DNA from: Streptomyces bungoensis
GTDB lineage: Bacteria > Actinomycetota > Actinomycetes > Streptomycetales > Streptomycetaceae
Assembly: GCF_001514215.1 (NCBI RefSeq)
Contig: NZ_KQ948873.1
Span: forward strand, 1-64,000
DNA: 64,000 nt
Direction of reading: 5' to 3'
This document shows, one piece after another, positions 43,079-51,793 of the stretch. The notes beneath the pieces are model-generated. The model was given only the letters and a program-made list of their open reading frames with translations. It made no database searches and had not been told where the DNA came from. The position numbers and the translations under genes are program-made. Each line of letters opens with the position of its first letter. Positions within the stretch are counted from its first letter, which is position 1.

Positions 43079-44464
43079 TCAGCCGATCGCGGTTGCGCCG
43101 GGCGCGATGTCGCCGGCGAAGCGGCGGTGCGGGTCGACCCGTGCCCGGATCCGGTCCACGGCGGCCACGGCGGCGGCGTCGAGATGGCACTGCGGCCGGT
43201 CCGCCCCCTCGACCAGCGACGGCACCGTGCGGCCGGTGTTCCAGGGCTCCAGCGCGGACCGTACGGCGGCGCAGTGCTTGTCCAGGTCCGCCGGGGTGAC
43301 CGGCCCGAACGGCGGGCCCGATCCCATGTAGGCGTAGGCCGCGTCCACCTGGTTCAACACACCGCCGCGAGGGTCGGCGTCGGCGAATGCTCCGCCGAGC
43401 TGGCGCAGCGTCGCCACGACGAGCGGTGAGCCGGAGCCTTCGCCGCACACGCCGAGGAACGCGTCCACCGCGTCGTCGCCGAGCTCCGTCAGGAGGAAGT
43501 GGTCGCCGATGAAGGGGACCGGGTCCGCCGGGTCCATGTGGGCGTCGAGCACCCCGGCGGCGGCGGTGAGCGTCCAGGTGTCCATGAGCGGCTCGGCGAG
43601 AGCGCGCAAGGGTGCGAGCAGGTCCTCGGCCTCGCGCCGGGCGTCGGCCTCGTCGTCCGCCGTGGCGGCGAACACCGCGCCGTCGACGCAGATCACCGGG
43701 CCGGCTGCCAGCGCGGGCGGGACGCCGGGGACCGGCGGCAGGTTCATCACACGCAGCGAGGTGGTCGCCCGGCGCGGCGCGCCCGCGGCCCAGTCACGCC
43801 AGGCGGTGAGCAGCGGGCGGGCGTGGGCCGCGGACCAGTAGGTGCCCCCGGTGACCACCTTGGCCACAGGGAACAGCTCGACCTCGACGGCGGTGACGAC
43901 GCCGAAGCCGCCTCCCCCGCCACGCAGGGCCCACAGCAGTTCGGGGTCGCTCTCGGCGTCCGCGCGGACCGACTCTCCTTCGGCTGTGACGAGTTCGACC
44001 GCGCGCACGCTGTTGACCGCCAGCCCGGTGTGCCGACCGTAGAAGCTGACGCCCCCGCCGAGCAGATAACCGACCACGCCGACGGAGGCGGCCGAGCCGT
44101 GTGCGGCGGTCAGGCCGTGCGGCGTCGCCGCCGCGACGACCTCGCCCCAGGTCGTGCCGGCCGGAACCCGGGCGATCCGGCGCTCGGCATCCACGACGAC
44201 GCCGCCGTCGAGGCGGGTGCGGATGAGCAGTCCCCCGTCGACGGGCGGCCGGGCGCCGGAGGCATGGCCGGTGGTGTGCACACGGACGGGCAGGTCGCGG
44301 GCAGCGGCCTCCCGTACGGCGGCGCGGACCTCGGCCGCGCTGCGGGCGGTGACGGCTTGCTCGGGCCGCGCCGGAGCAGCCAGGTTGAAGACGGCCGTGG
44401 CCTCGTCGTACGCGGCCGTACCGGATGCGGCGAAGACCGTCCGCAGGACGTCGTGCGGGTTCAT
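43079..44464 (-). CDS. FAD-linked oxidase (BBE/6-hydroxynicotine oxidase-like)
   Basis: A 461-aa PCMH-type flavoprotein. HTTGHASG contains the His that often binds FAD covalently. The position of the second covalent link (Cys before GGHxxGGG in bicovalent members) is occupied by SVGVVGYLLGGG without Cys, so a single link is expected. The C-terminal berberine-bridge-like segment is present. It ends 51 bp before the methyltransferase gene stop, in the same direction. It may oxidise an alcohol or amine on the enediyne or its sugar. Confidence 0.85.
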   Translation of the reverse strand: MNPHDVLRTVFAASGTAAYDEATAVFNLAAPARPEQAVTARSAAEVRAAVREAAARDLPVRVHTTGHASGARPPVDGGLLIRTRLDGGVVVDAERRIARVPAGTTWGEVVAAATPHGLTAAHGSAASVGVVGYLLGGGVSFYGRHTGLAVNSVRAVELVTAEGESVRADAESDPELLWALRGGGGGFGVVTAVEVELFPVAKVVTGGTYWSAAHARPLLTAWRDWAAGAPRRATTSLRVMNLPPVPGVPPALAAGPVICVDGAVFAATADDEADARREAEDLLAPLRALAEPLMDTWTLTAAAGVLDAHMDPADPVPFIGDHFLLTELGDDAVDAFLGVCGEGSGSPLVVATLRQLGGAFADADPRGGVLNQVDAAYAYMGSGPPFGPVTPADLDKHCAAVRSALEPWNTGRTVPSLVEGADRPQCHLDAAAVAAVDRIRARVDPHRRFAGDIAPGATAIG

Positions 44465-44514
44465 GTCGGTGCCTCTTCCTTCCGTGCGTCTGTGCGCGCT
44501 GCCGGTCGCCGGGG

Positions 44515-46053
44515 TCAGTGTTCGCGCACCGCGGTGAGGAACACGAACGTTCCGGGACCGCTCTCCTCGCGCACGGTGAAGCCGGCGTCGGCCAGCCAGC
44601 GCTTGACCTCGTCGAGGTCGAACAGCTGCAGGCCGCCCTGGTGCTGCGGGAACCGGTGCGCGGACTGGAAGTAGCGGTAGACCGGGTCGTCGGAGCGGCG
44701 GAAGGTCATCAGGGTGAAGGTGCCGCCCGGCCGCAGTACCCGGCCGACCTCGGCGATCGCCGCGCCGGCGTCGGCGTAGAAGGCCTGCAGGGCGTTCCAG
44801 CAGACGACGGCGCCCAGGGAGGCGTCCTCGAAGGGGAGTTCGGCGGCGGATGCCAGGACGGACGGCACCTCGGGCAGCCGGCCGCGCAGCACGGTGAGCA
44901 TGGGCAGCGCACTGTCGAGGGCGATGAGCCGCTCGGCGCCGACCGTCTCGGCGATGACGGCGGTCCACCGGCCGGCGCCGGCCCCGAGGTCGAGGACGGG
45001 CCCGTCGACGGGCCGCACGTGCTCGGCGATGTACCGGTCCTCGTCCTGCGGGGTGACGGTGCCGCCCCAGTTGGAGCCGGACACCCGCAGGAAGGCCGGG
45101 CGGGCGACGGCCTCGTAGAACAGGCCCATGCTGGGCACCCGGGACAGCTTCTCCAGGAAGTCGGCGGAGGCGTCGCCCTCCTGTTCCCGGGCGGGCGCGG
45201 TCAGGTCGAGGATGCCGCCGGCCACGGGGTAGCGGGCGGCGCAGCCGGCGCAGCGCAGGGCGCCGTCGTGGGAGGCGAGGGAGTCCCGGCAGGCGGGGCA
45301 GCGCAGGGCACCGAGGTGCTCGGCGAAGAGGGCCGCGTCGGCGACGGGGGCATGGACGTCGCGGCGCTCGGGCAGCGGGTCGGCCGGCAGGTTGCGCGGC
45401 TCGCCGTGGCACACCGCCCAGTACGCGCGGGCGCCGGTGCAGCCGAGGACCGTGCGGGTGTCGTTCTCCCAGTTGGCCACGATCTGCTGGGGCGTCAGTT
45501 CCTTGATCCAGCCCTGGTCGAAGGCGCGCTCGTCCGCGTTCAGGGTCCACGCCGAGGGCGACGGCCACACCCGGCCGAGGTCCGGGCGGTCCACGTCGAG
45601 CGTGCTCAGCGACCGGTCCAGGCGGGAGAGGTCCTCCGCCTCGAGGCCGAGCACCGAGACCGCGGCGAGGACCCGCTCACGGTCGTCGGGGAAGTGGGAG
45701 AGCAGGTAGAGCAGGGCGAGGGTGAGCGGTGTGCCGATGCCTTCGGTGCCCAGCAGGTCCAGGTAGAGGTCCAGGTGGGCGCGTACGGCGCGGGTGAGCG
45801 TGCCGTCCGGGTCCGGATAGTCCGTCTCGGCGAGCAGGCCCAGCAGAACGGCCAGGTGTCCCTTGCGGTCGGTACCGGCGTGCTCCAGGGCGGCGACGAG
45901 CGAGGGCACCGCGGGGAGGGCGTCCGCGCTCGCCGTGCCGTCATCCCACAGCGTGTCCACCAGCGCGCGGAAGGCCGCGGGCACGTCGTCCGGCGCGGCG
46001 CGTACGAACGACTCTGCGAGGCCGACGGCGGCGGGGGCGGGGGAAACGGTCAT
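44515..46053 (-). CDS. SAM-dependent methyltransferase with zinc-ribbon insert
   Basis: A 512-aa protein. Residues 1 to about 250 are an unassigned helical region. Near residue 255 is a four-Cys zinc-ribbon (RCPACRDSL and RCAGCAARYP, Trm112-like). The C-terminal third is a class I methyltransferase (VLDLGAGAGRW near residue 352). It is much longer than an ordinary O-methyltransferase, as some natural-product C- or N-methyltransferases are. ATG 46053 has GGAAGGA upstream, and the shared motif lies 82 bp before it. Target unknown. Confidence 0.83.
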   Translation of the reverse strand: MTVSPAPAAVGLAESFVRAAPDDVPAAFRALVDTLWDDGTASADALPAVPSLVAALEHAGTDRKGHLAVLLGLLAETDYPDPDGTLTRAVRAHLDLYLDLLGTEGIGTPLTLALLYLLSHFPDDRERVLAAVSVLGLEAEDLSRLDRSLSTLDVDRPDLGRVWPSPSAWTLNADERAFDQGWIKELTPQQIVANWENDTRTVLGCTGARAYWAVCHGEPRNLPADPLPERRDVHAPVADAALFAEHLGALRCPACRDSLASHDGALRCAGCAARYPVAGGILDLTAPAREQEGDASADFLEKLSRVPSMGLFYEAVARPAFLRVSGSNWGGTVTPQDEDRYIAEHVRPVDGPVLDLGAGAGRWTAVIAETVGAERLIALDSALPMLTVLRGRLPEVPSVLASAAELPFEDASLGAVVCWNALQAFYADAGAAIAEVGRVLRPGGTFTLMTFRRSDDPVYRYFQSAHRFPQHQGGLQLFDLDEVKRWLADAGFTVREESGPGTFVFLTAVREH

Positions 46054-46135
46054 CAGGGTGTCCTTCCTGGGTCGGTGCTGCGGGGCGCCGGCGCCGCGCG
46101 CGATGCGCCACGCTGCCAGCGGCCGCTGGACCGCC

Positions 46136-46153
46136 GCATCTTCCTGGCTGCGC
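46136..46153 (-). promoter_or_regulatory. Shared 18-bp motif, site 5 (toward methyltransferase)
   Basis: Reads GCGCAGCCAGGAAGATGC on the minus strand, ending 82 bp before the methyltransferase ATG. Confidence 0.68.
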
Positions 46154-46188
46154 TCCTGCGCCCGGGCCCACGGACAGGCGTGCGGGTG

Positions 46189-46206
46189 CAGCAATCCGCA
46201 AGATGC
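46189..46206 (+). promoter_or_regulatory. Shared 18-bp motif, site 6 (toward epoxide hydrolase)
   Basis: Reads CAGCAATCCGCAAGATGC, ending 131 bp before the epoxide hydrolase ATG. It faces away from site 5, so each divergent gene has its own copy. Confidence 0.7.
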
Positions 46207-46337
46207 GGCGCGATCCGGGGGCGGCGGACGATACGGCTGGGCGCTCCGGGTCCGGGAGCCGGTCCCTTCCCGCGCGAGCCCGCACGTTTCCCTCGACCGA
46301 CGACCGCCTCGCGGTTCAGCCCTCTGACGGAGCGCTC

Positions 46338-47507
46338 ATGTATCCCTTCCGCATCGACATCCCGCAAGCCCAGCTCGATGACCTGCACCGCCGTCTGGAC
46401 GCCACGCGCTGGCCGGACGAGCTGCCCGGCGTCGGCTGGGACCGCGGGGTGCCGCTGAGCTACCTCAAGGAGCTCGTCGCGTACTGGCGCACCTCGTTCG
46501 ACTGGCGTGCCGCGGAGGCCCAGCTGAACGCGTATCCGCAGTTCATCGAGGAGATCGACGGCGCCGATGTGCACTTCCTGCATGTGCGCTCCCCCGAGCC
46601 GGACGCCACGCCGCTGCTGCTCACGCACGGCTGGCCGGGCTCCGTCGCGGAGTTCCTGGACGTGATCGGGCCGCTGACCGACCCGCGCGCGCACGGCGGC
46701 GACCCGACGGACGCCTTCCACCTGGTGATCCCTTCGATCCCGGGCTACGGCTTCTCCTCGCTGACCGAGACCGGCTGGGACACTGCGCGGATCGCCCGTG
46801 CCTGGGCCGAGCTGATGGCGCGTCTGGGCTACGACCGCTACATCGCCCAGGGCGGCGACGCCGGTGCGGTGATCTCACTGGAGCTGGGCCGCATCGACCC
46901 CGAGCACGTCATCGGCGTGCACGTGAACATGCTGATGACCTTCCCCTCCGGTGACCCCGCCGAGCTGGCCGGTCTCGACGAGCGCGACCAGGCGCGGCTG
47001 GGGAAGCTGGCCCGCTTCGACGCGGAGCTGTCCGGCTACATGAAGCTGCAGCAGACCCGCCCGCAGACGCTGGCGTACGCGCTCACCGACTCTCCCGTGG
47101 GGCAACTGGCCTGGATCGTGGAGAAGTTCCTGGACTGGACGGGGGCGACGGAGCTGCCCGAGGAGGTGGTCGACCGCGACCGTCTGCTGACGAACGTGAC
47201 GATCTACTGGCTGACGGCCACCGCGGGTTCGTCCGCCCAGTTCTACTACGAGGGCGCGGCCGGCGTGCGCGCCGCGGCGGCCGGTGCGGTACCTCCGCCG
47301 GTGACCGTGCCGGTGGGCGTCGCGGTCTTCCCGGACGACATCTTCGTTCCCATCCGCAGCCTCGCCGACCGGGACCTGCCCACCATCACGCACTGGACGG
47401 AGTTCGAGCAGGGCGGCCACTTCGCCGCGCTGGAGGAGCCCGCCGCCCTCGCCGGCGACATCCGGGCCTTTGCCCGCACCCTGCGCCCCGCGACCGTCGC
47501 GGCCTGA
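46338..47507 (+). CDS. Epoxide hydrolase (SgcF-like)
   Basis: A 389-aa alpha/beta-hydrolase with the EHN N-terminal domain (YPFRIDIPQAQLDDLHRRL). The oxyanion motif HGWPGS, nucleophile Asp in QGGDAGAV near residue 172, and catalytic His in QGGHFAALE near the C-terminus are present. This architecture matches SgcF and NcsF, which open an epoxide on the enediyne core to a diol before a side chain is attached. ATG 46338 with GGAG 6 bp ahead. It is followed after 58 bp by the solute-binding-like gene. Confidence 0.92.
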   Translation: MYPFRIDIPQAQLDDLHRRLDATRWPDELPGVGWDRGVPLSYLKELVAYWRTSFDWRAAEAQLNAYPQFIEEIDGADVHFLHVRSPEPDATPLLLTHGWPGSVAEFLDVIGPLTDPRAHGGDPTDAFHLVIPSIPGYGFSSLTETGWDTARIARAWAELMARLGYDRYIAQGGDAGAVISLELGRIDPEHVIGVHVNMLMTFPSGDPAELAGLDERDQARLGKLARFDAELSGYMKLQQTRPQTLAYALTDSPVGQLAWIVEKFLDWTGATELPEEVVDRDRLLTNVTIYWLTATAGSSAQFYYEGAAGVRAAAAGAVPPPVTVPVGVAVFPDDIFVPIRSLADRDLPTITHWTEFEQGGHFAALEEPAALAGDIRAFARTLRPATVAA

Positions 47508-47565
47508 CGGCGCGAACGCCCCCGACCGGTTCGAGTACGACAGACCAAGAGAGACGAGGCACCGC

Positions 47566-48972
47566 ATGACAGCCAGGACCGTGATCGACGTCTGGGTGGC
47601 CGACCTGACGTTCCCCGGCTACATGGACCGGCTCCACCGGCTCGGGGCGGAGTTCGAGAAGGCGCACCCCGAGTACCGGATCAACATCGAGGGCCGTGAC
47701 TTCCGGCTCCTGTCGCAGCAGATCGCCGAGGCGGCGGAGGAAGGACGTCCCCCGGCCGTCGCGGAGTACTACTTCGCCGTCACCCAGGCGGCCCGCGACT
47801 CGCGCGGCCGCGACGGCAAGCCGCTGTTCGCTTCGGTGCAGAAGGCGATCGCGGGCCGCAGCGAGATCCTCGGCGAGCCGGTGGTCGTCGACGACCTCAT
47901 CCCGGCCGTGCGCGAGTACTACTCGGTCGACGGCGACCTCACCTCCATGCCCGCCGTCGTCACCGCCATGCTGATCTACGGCAACCAGACGGTCCTGGAC
48001 AAGGCCGGCATCGGCTCGCTGCCCACGACGTGGGACGAGATCGAGGCGGCCTGCGAGGCGGTCGCGGCCCTGGAAGGCGGCCCGTCGCACGGTGTCACCT
48101 GGTCCAACCACGGGCTGTTCTTCCAGCAGGCGCTCGCGGTGCAGGGCGGCGAACTGGCCGACAACGCCAACGGCCGCGCGGGCCGGGCGACCCGTCTGGA
48201 CCTGTCGTCGAAGGAGATGCTCACCTGGGCCGAGTGGTGGCGGGAGCTGCACAGCAGGGGCCACTACCTCTACACCGGGAAGATCCCGGACTGGGAGGGC
48301 AACATCAAGGCGTTCGCCGACCAGGATGTGGCGCTGCGCATCACCTCGTCCAACGACCTCAACTACATGGCGATGGCCGCCGAGAACGCGGGCTTCGAGA
48401 TGAGCGTCGGCCGCTTCCCGGGCCGTGCGGGCGAGGCGTACGGCGGCAACATCATCGCGGGCACCTCGCTCTGGCTGGCGAACGGCCTCGACGAGGTCAC
48501 CGAGGACGGCGCGCTGGCCTTCATGCAGTTCCTGAACAACCCGCGCAACGCCGCCGACCGGCACATCGCCTCCAGCTTCGTCCCGGTCACCCGCTCGTCC
48601 TACCGGCTGCTGGAGGACGAGGGCTGGTTCGACGCCCACCCCTCCCACCGTCTGGCCAGCGCGCAGCTCGGCTCCTACGCGCCGGGCCAGGGCGAGGGCG
48701 TGCCGCCGTGCCGCGGCGCCCTGTTCGGCGACTTCGCCGGCGCCCAGGACGTCATGACCCGGGCCATGGACGACGTGCTGCGGCGCGGCGCCGAAGTGGC
48801 CGAGCGGTTCGCCGAGGCCACGGCCGAGGCGCAGGCACTCCTCGACGCCTACGAGAGGGACCGCGTCGGCAACGGAGTGCGCGACCCGCAGAGCCTGCGG
48901 GTGGAGTACTTCCGCGACGCCGAGGCCTACACCGGCGCCCAGCTGGAGGATGCGGTGAAGGGCTCGAAGTAG
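47566..48972 (+). CDS. Solute-binding protein of ABC type lacking any signal peptide
   Basis: A 468-aa protein of the extracellular sugar-binding (UgpB/MalE-like) fold: N-terminal strand TVIDVWVADLTFPG, HRLGAEFEKAHPEYRIN, TSMPAVVTAMLIYGNQTVLDKAG, and PTTWDEIEAACEAV. Such proteins are normally lipoproteins; here the first residues already form the first beta-strand and no hydrophobic or lipobox sequence precedes them. No permease or ATPase genes are nearby. It should therefore stay in the cytoplasm and might sequester the chromophore or an intermediate, a possible self-resistance device. Function is inference. Confidence 0.82.
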   Translation: MTARTVIDVWVADLTFPGYMDRLHRLGAEFEKAHPEYRINIEGRDFRLLSQQIAEAAEEGRPPAVAEYYFAVTQAARDSRGRDGKPLFASVQKAIAGRSEILGEPVVVDDLIPAVREYYSVDGDLTSMPAVVTAMLIYGNQTVLDKAGIGSLPTTWDEIEAACEAVAALEGGPSHGVTWSNHGLFFQQALAVQGGELADNANGRAGRATRLDLSSKEMLTWAEWWRELHSRGHYLYTGKIPDWEGNIKAFADQDVALRITSSNDLNYMAMAAENAGFEMSVGRFPGRAGEAYGGNIIAGTSLWLANGLDEVTEDGALAFMQFLNNPRNAADRHIASSFVPVTRSSYRLLEDEGWFDAHPSHRLASAQLGSYAPGQGEGVPPCRGALFGDFAGAQDVMTRAMDDVLRRGAEVAERFAEATAEAQALLDAYERDRVGNGVRDPQSLRVEYFRDAEAYTGAQLEDAVKGSK

Positions 48973-48987
48973 CCCCGACGGACGAGA

Positions 48988-49016
48988 GGGGGGCGGGCCG
49001 GTACGGTCCGCCCCCC
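48988..49016. terminator. Hairpin terminator
   Basis: A 12-bp stem GGGGGGCGGGCC (48988-48999) pairing with 49005-49016 with one G-U pair and a 5-base loop, just after the solute-binding-like gene. Confidence 0.8.
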
Positions 49017-49024
49017 TTCGGCTT

Positions 49025-49396
49025 TCAGCGCCGCCGCGGGGTGCAGTGAGCTTCGAGGACCCCGTCGGGGAAGCTGCGGGTGGCCTTCAGGTCCACGGGA
49101 ATCTGCTCGCCGCCCGCCAGGGTGCGGCCGGAGCCGGCGATGACGGGTGCGATCTGCGGTGAGGCTGGAGGAGACGACGTACTTGGGAGCCGCGTTCAGC
49201 CAGTCGTACGACACCGGAGCGGCAGCCGAGGCAGTGACCAGGCTCTTCGACAGGGCCGACACCGTGCTGCTGGGCCGCGGCACGTTCTTCCCGCACGTCA
49301 CCGACGAGTAGGTGCCCACCGCGGCATGCTCCACTTCTCCGGGGCCTCCACGACCCCGTCGAGCGACATGAACAGGCCCGCGACGATCTTCCTCAT
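49025..49396 (-). pseudogene. Rearranged remnant of a RibD/dihydrofolate-reductase-family gene
   Basis: From ATG 49396 the minus strand encodes MRKIVAGLFMSLDGVVEAPEKW, the start of this family, then stops in frame. Further pieces are LNAAPKYVVSSSL and IAPVIAGSGRTLAGGEQ (to the stop at 49025) in other frames of the same strand. A middle piece, LFDRADTVLLGRGTF, is instead readable on the plus strand around 49235-49290, suggesting an internal inversion. About 60 residues are missing. The gene is dead, and its position inside the cluster suggests old rearrangement at this point. Confidence 0.72.
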
Positions 49397-49531
49397 GCTG
49401 TCTCTTCTCCCACGGCTCCCGGTGTTTCCCGGGAGCGCTCGTACACGGTCTGCCGGGTGACCCCGGCGTCTTCGTCTCCCGCGATGCCCGTCCTGCTCGT
49501 CGCCGGGCACACCGGCAGGAGCGTCCGCGGC

Positions 49532-49765
49532 TCAGGCCACCGCGAGGTCCGAGGCTGCCTGGTACCAGGCGGTCGAGGCCGGGCGGTAGTAGTCGTCCAG
49601 TTCCACCGCCTGACCGTCCAGGGCGACGCGCAGTTCGGCGAGGGCGCCGCGCAGGGCGGCCTGGACCGCCGGCACCCGGCAGGCGGCGCAGAGGTCCGTC
49701 AGGGTGCGGTAGCTCTCCAGGAGCCCGTCCCGCTGCTCAGGCGTGAGCGAGGTGTCGTTCGTCAT
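49532..49765 (-). CDS. 77-aa protein of unknown function
   Basis: Starts MTNDTSLTPEQRDGLLESY at 49765, overlapping the end of the adenylating-enzyme gene by 29 bases, so it is likely translated with it. Acidic, helical, with two Cys close together (LCAACRV near residue 26). No family recognised. It is the last gene of the benzoxazolinate-like cassette. Confidence 0.6.
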   Translation of the reverse strand: MTNDTSLTPEQRDGLLESYRTLTDLCAACRVPAVQAALRGALAELRVALDGQAVELDDYYRPASTAWYQAASDLAVA

Positions 49766-51044
49766 GAAGTCGTGCCGCCTTCCACTTGGTTCGGGGCAGG
49801 CTGCCCGGCGGGGCGAGCTCCACCTGGGGCCGGATACCGATCTCGCGCTTGAACTCGCCGGCGATGCGTGCGCACAGGGCCGCCGCGGCCTCGCCGGCGA
49901 TGCCGCCCGCCTCGGCCTGGACGTGGACGGTGTCGAGGCCGCGCACGGTGCGGATGGACGAGCGGAACTCGGTGACCTCGGGGAAGGAGCGCAGCACGTC
50001 CTCGATCATCACCGGGGTCACCGACACGCCCCGGATCTTGCGCATGTCGTCGACGCGGCGCAGGATGCCGCCGTCGAGGAAGTCCCAGGTCCGGCCGCAA
50101 CCGCACTCGTTGTGGGGCCGCTTGACCACGATGTCCTCGGTCCAGTGGCGGAAGAGCTGCATGCTCTCGCGCCACAGGCCGGTGGTGACGCGGACGCCTT
50201 CCTCGCCGTAGCCCACCGGCTGCTTCGTCTCGGGGTGCAGCACCTCCTCGATGACGGTCGGCTCGATGATGTGGCAGGCGTTGCGCCGCGACGGGCACTC
50301 GAACATGAACACCGCGCCGAACTCGGTGGTGCCCGCGGCGTTGAAGACGCGGGCACCGAAGGCCTGCTCGATGGTGTGTGTGGTGAAGTCCGAGCGCGGT
50401 TCCGCGCCCGCCAGGATGATCTGCACGTTGGCGTCGCGGGCGAGGTCCACACCCATCTCGCCCGCGGTCTCGATCAGCCGCATGGCGTAGCTCGGGGTGA
50501 GGCCGAGCACCTCGATGCCGTAGTCGACGAGCAGCCGGATCACCGTCCGGGAGTCCAGGCCGCCGGCCGGGACGATGGTGCACCCGAGGCGTTCGAGGGC
50601 GTAGTGCATGCCCCAGAAGCCGGCGAACAGGCCGTATCCGAAGGACACCAGGCCCTTGTGGTGGCTGCGTACGCCGTTGTTGTAGAGGGCGGTACAGAAC
50701 GTGTCGGTGATCCACTTCCAGTCGCGTTCGGTGTCGAACGTGCGCACCGGGGGGTTGCCGCTGGTGCCGCTGGTCTGGTGGTGGCGCACGCCGTGCACCG
50801 GGTCGAGCGAGGGCCAGGTGCCGTACGGGGGTGCCGCCTGCTGGGCGGCGAGCAGGTCCGCCTTGTACAGCAGGGGCATCCGCTCGGTGTAGTCGGCCAT
50901 CGAGGTGATGCCGTCCGGGATCCGCTCTGCCCAGAAGGGGGAACTGTGCCGGGCGTGGTCCAGGGCGCGCCGCAGCCGGCGCCACTGCCACTGCTCGAGT
51001 TCCTCGCGGGGCATGGTCTCCGCTGTGCCGTTCCAGTACTCCAC
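49737..51044 (-). CDS. Phenylacetate-CoA ligase-like adenylating enzyme (first)
   Basis: A 435-aa ANL enzyme of the PaaK type: HHQTSGTSGNPPVRTF near residue 85, NAAGTTEFG near residue 235, GCGRTW and the C-terminal Lys in PRTKWKAARL. GTG 51044 has GGAGG 5 bp ahead. In benzoxazolinate synthesis an SgcH/XsbC-type adenylating enzyme activates 3-enolpyruvoylanthranilate for ring closure. Two PaaK-like enzymes occur in this cassette; one may close the ring and the other activate the finished acid for transfer. Confidence 0.85.
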   Translation of the reverse strand: MEYWNGTAETMPREELEQWQWRRLRRALDHARHSSPFWAERIPDGITSMADYTERMPLLYKADLLAAQQAAPPYGTWPSLDPVHGVRHHQTSGTSGNPPVRTFDTERDWKWITDTFCTALYNNGVRSHHKGLVSFGYGLFAGFWGMHYALERLGCTIVPAGGLDSRTVIRLLVDYGIEVLGLTPSYAMRLIETAGEMGVDLARDANVQIILAGAEPRSDFTTHTIEQAFGARVFNAAGTTEFGAVFMFECPSRRNACHIIEPTVIEEVLHPETKQPVGYGEEGVRVTTGLWRESMQLFRHWTEDIVVKRPHNECGCGRTWDFLDGGILRRVDDMRKIRGVSVTPVMIEDVLRSFPEVTEFRSSIRTVRGLDTVHVQAEAGGIAGEAAAALCARIAGEFKREIGIRPQVELAPPGSLPRTKWKAARLHDERHLAHA

Positions 51045-51103
51045 GTCGCCTCCGGGGTGCGTGACACTGACCCGTCGAGCCCATCATGTTCGCGGCGGAC
51101 CCG

Positions 51104-51121
51104 GCATCTCGGTCCGTGCCC
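51104..51121 (-). promoter_or_regulatory. Shared 18-bp motif, site 7 (toward first PaaK-like gene)
   Basis: Reads GGGCACGGACCGAGATGC on the minus strand in the 95-bp gap before the ligase gene, ending 59 bp before its GTG. CATGAT lies about 15 bp downstream and could be the -10 box. Confidence 0.6.
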
Positions 51122-51139
51122 TCTTCCGGGGCGCCCGTT

Positions 51140-51793
51140 TCAGGCCGCCAGGATGTGGCCCTTCTCGGCGGCGAACTCGCGTACACCGCGCATGAAGTTG
51201 GAGATCATGCGCATGCCGTGCTCGGTGCGGAAGCTCTCCGGGTGGAACTGGACGGACTCGATGGGGAGGGTGCGGTGGCGCAACCCCATCACATAGCCGT
51301 CGTCGGCGGAGCGGGCGGTGACCTCCAGGTCCGCGGGCACGGTGGGCTCGGGCACGATCAGCGAGTGGTACCGGGTGGCGGAGAAGTGGTTCGGCAGTCC
51401 GGCGAACAACCCGCGTCCGTCGTGGTCGACACGGCTGGCCTTGCCGTGCATCAGCCGCTGTGCCGGCACCACACGGGCGCCGTAGGCGCGGCCGACGGCC
51501 TGGTGGCCGAGGCAGACGCCGAGCAGCGGCAGCCGGCCGGCGAAGGCGCGCACGATCTCGACGTGCCCGGAGTCGTCGGGATGGCCGGGGCCGGGCCCGA
51601 GCAGAATCGCGTCGGGCCGGTGCTGTTCGACGTCCGTCAGCCGCAGGACGTTGGAGCGCACCATCTCCGGTTGGGCGCCGGCGGACATCAGGTACTGGCG
51701 CAGGATGTCGACGAAGCTGTCGAAGGCGTCGACCACCAGGACGCGCGGCCGCGGCGCGGGGCGAGTGGCCGTGGCGGTGGGCGGAAGCGTCAC
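51140..51793 (-). CDS. Glutamine amidotransferase subunit (TrpG/PabA-like)
   Basis: A 217-aa class I glutaminase with a complete site: Cys in LLGVCLGHQAVG near residue 95, and His and Glu in SVQFHPES near residue 190. It supplies ammonia to the chorismate-aminating subunit whose gene overlaps it (GTGA at 51790-51793). As I recall, C-1027 SgcD lacks a dedicated partner of this kind, so a clustered subunit is a small difference from that pathway. Confidence 0.92.
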   Translation of the reverse strand: MTLPPTATATRPAPRPRVLVVDAFDSFVDILRQYLMSAGAQPEMVRSNVLRLTDVEQHRPDAILLGPGPGHPDDSGHVEIVRAFAGRLPLLGVCLGHQAVGRAYGARVVPAQRLMHGKASRVDHDGRGLFAGLPNHFSATRYHSLIVPEPTVPADLEVTARSADDGYVMGLRHRTLPIESVQFHPESFRTEHGMRMISNFMRGVREFAAEKGHILAA

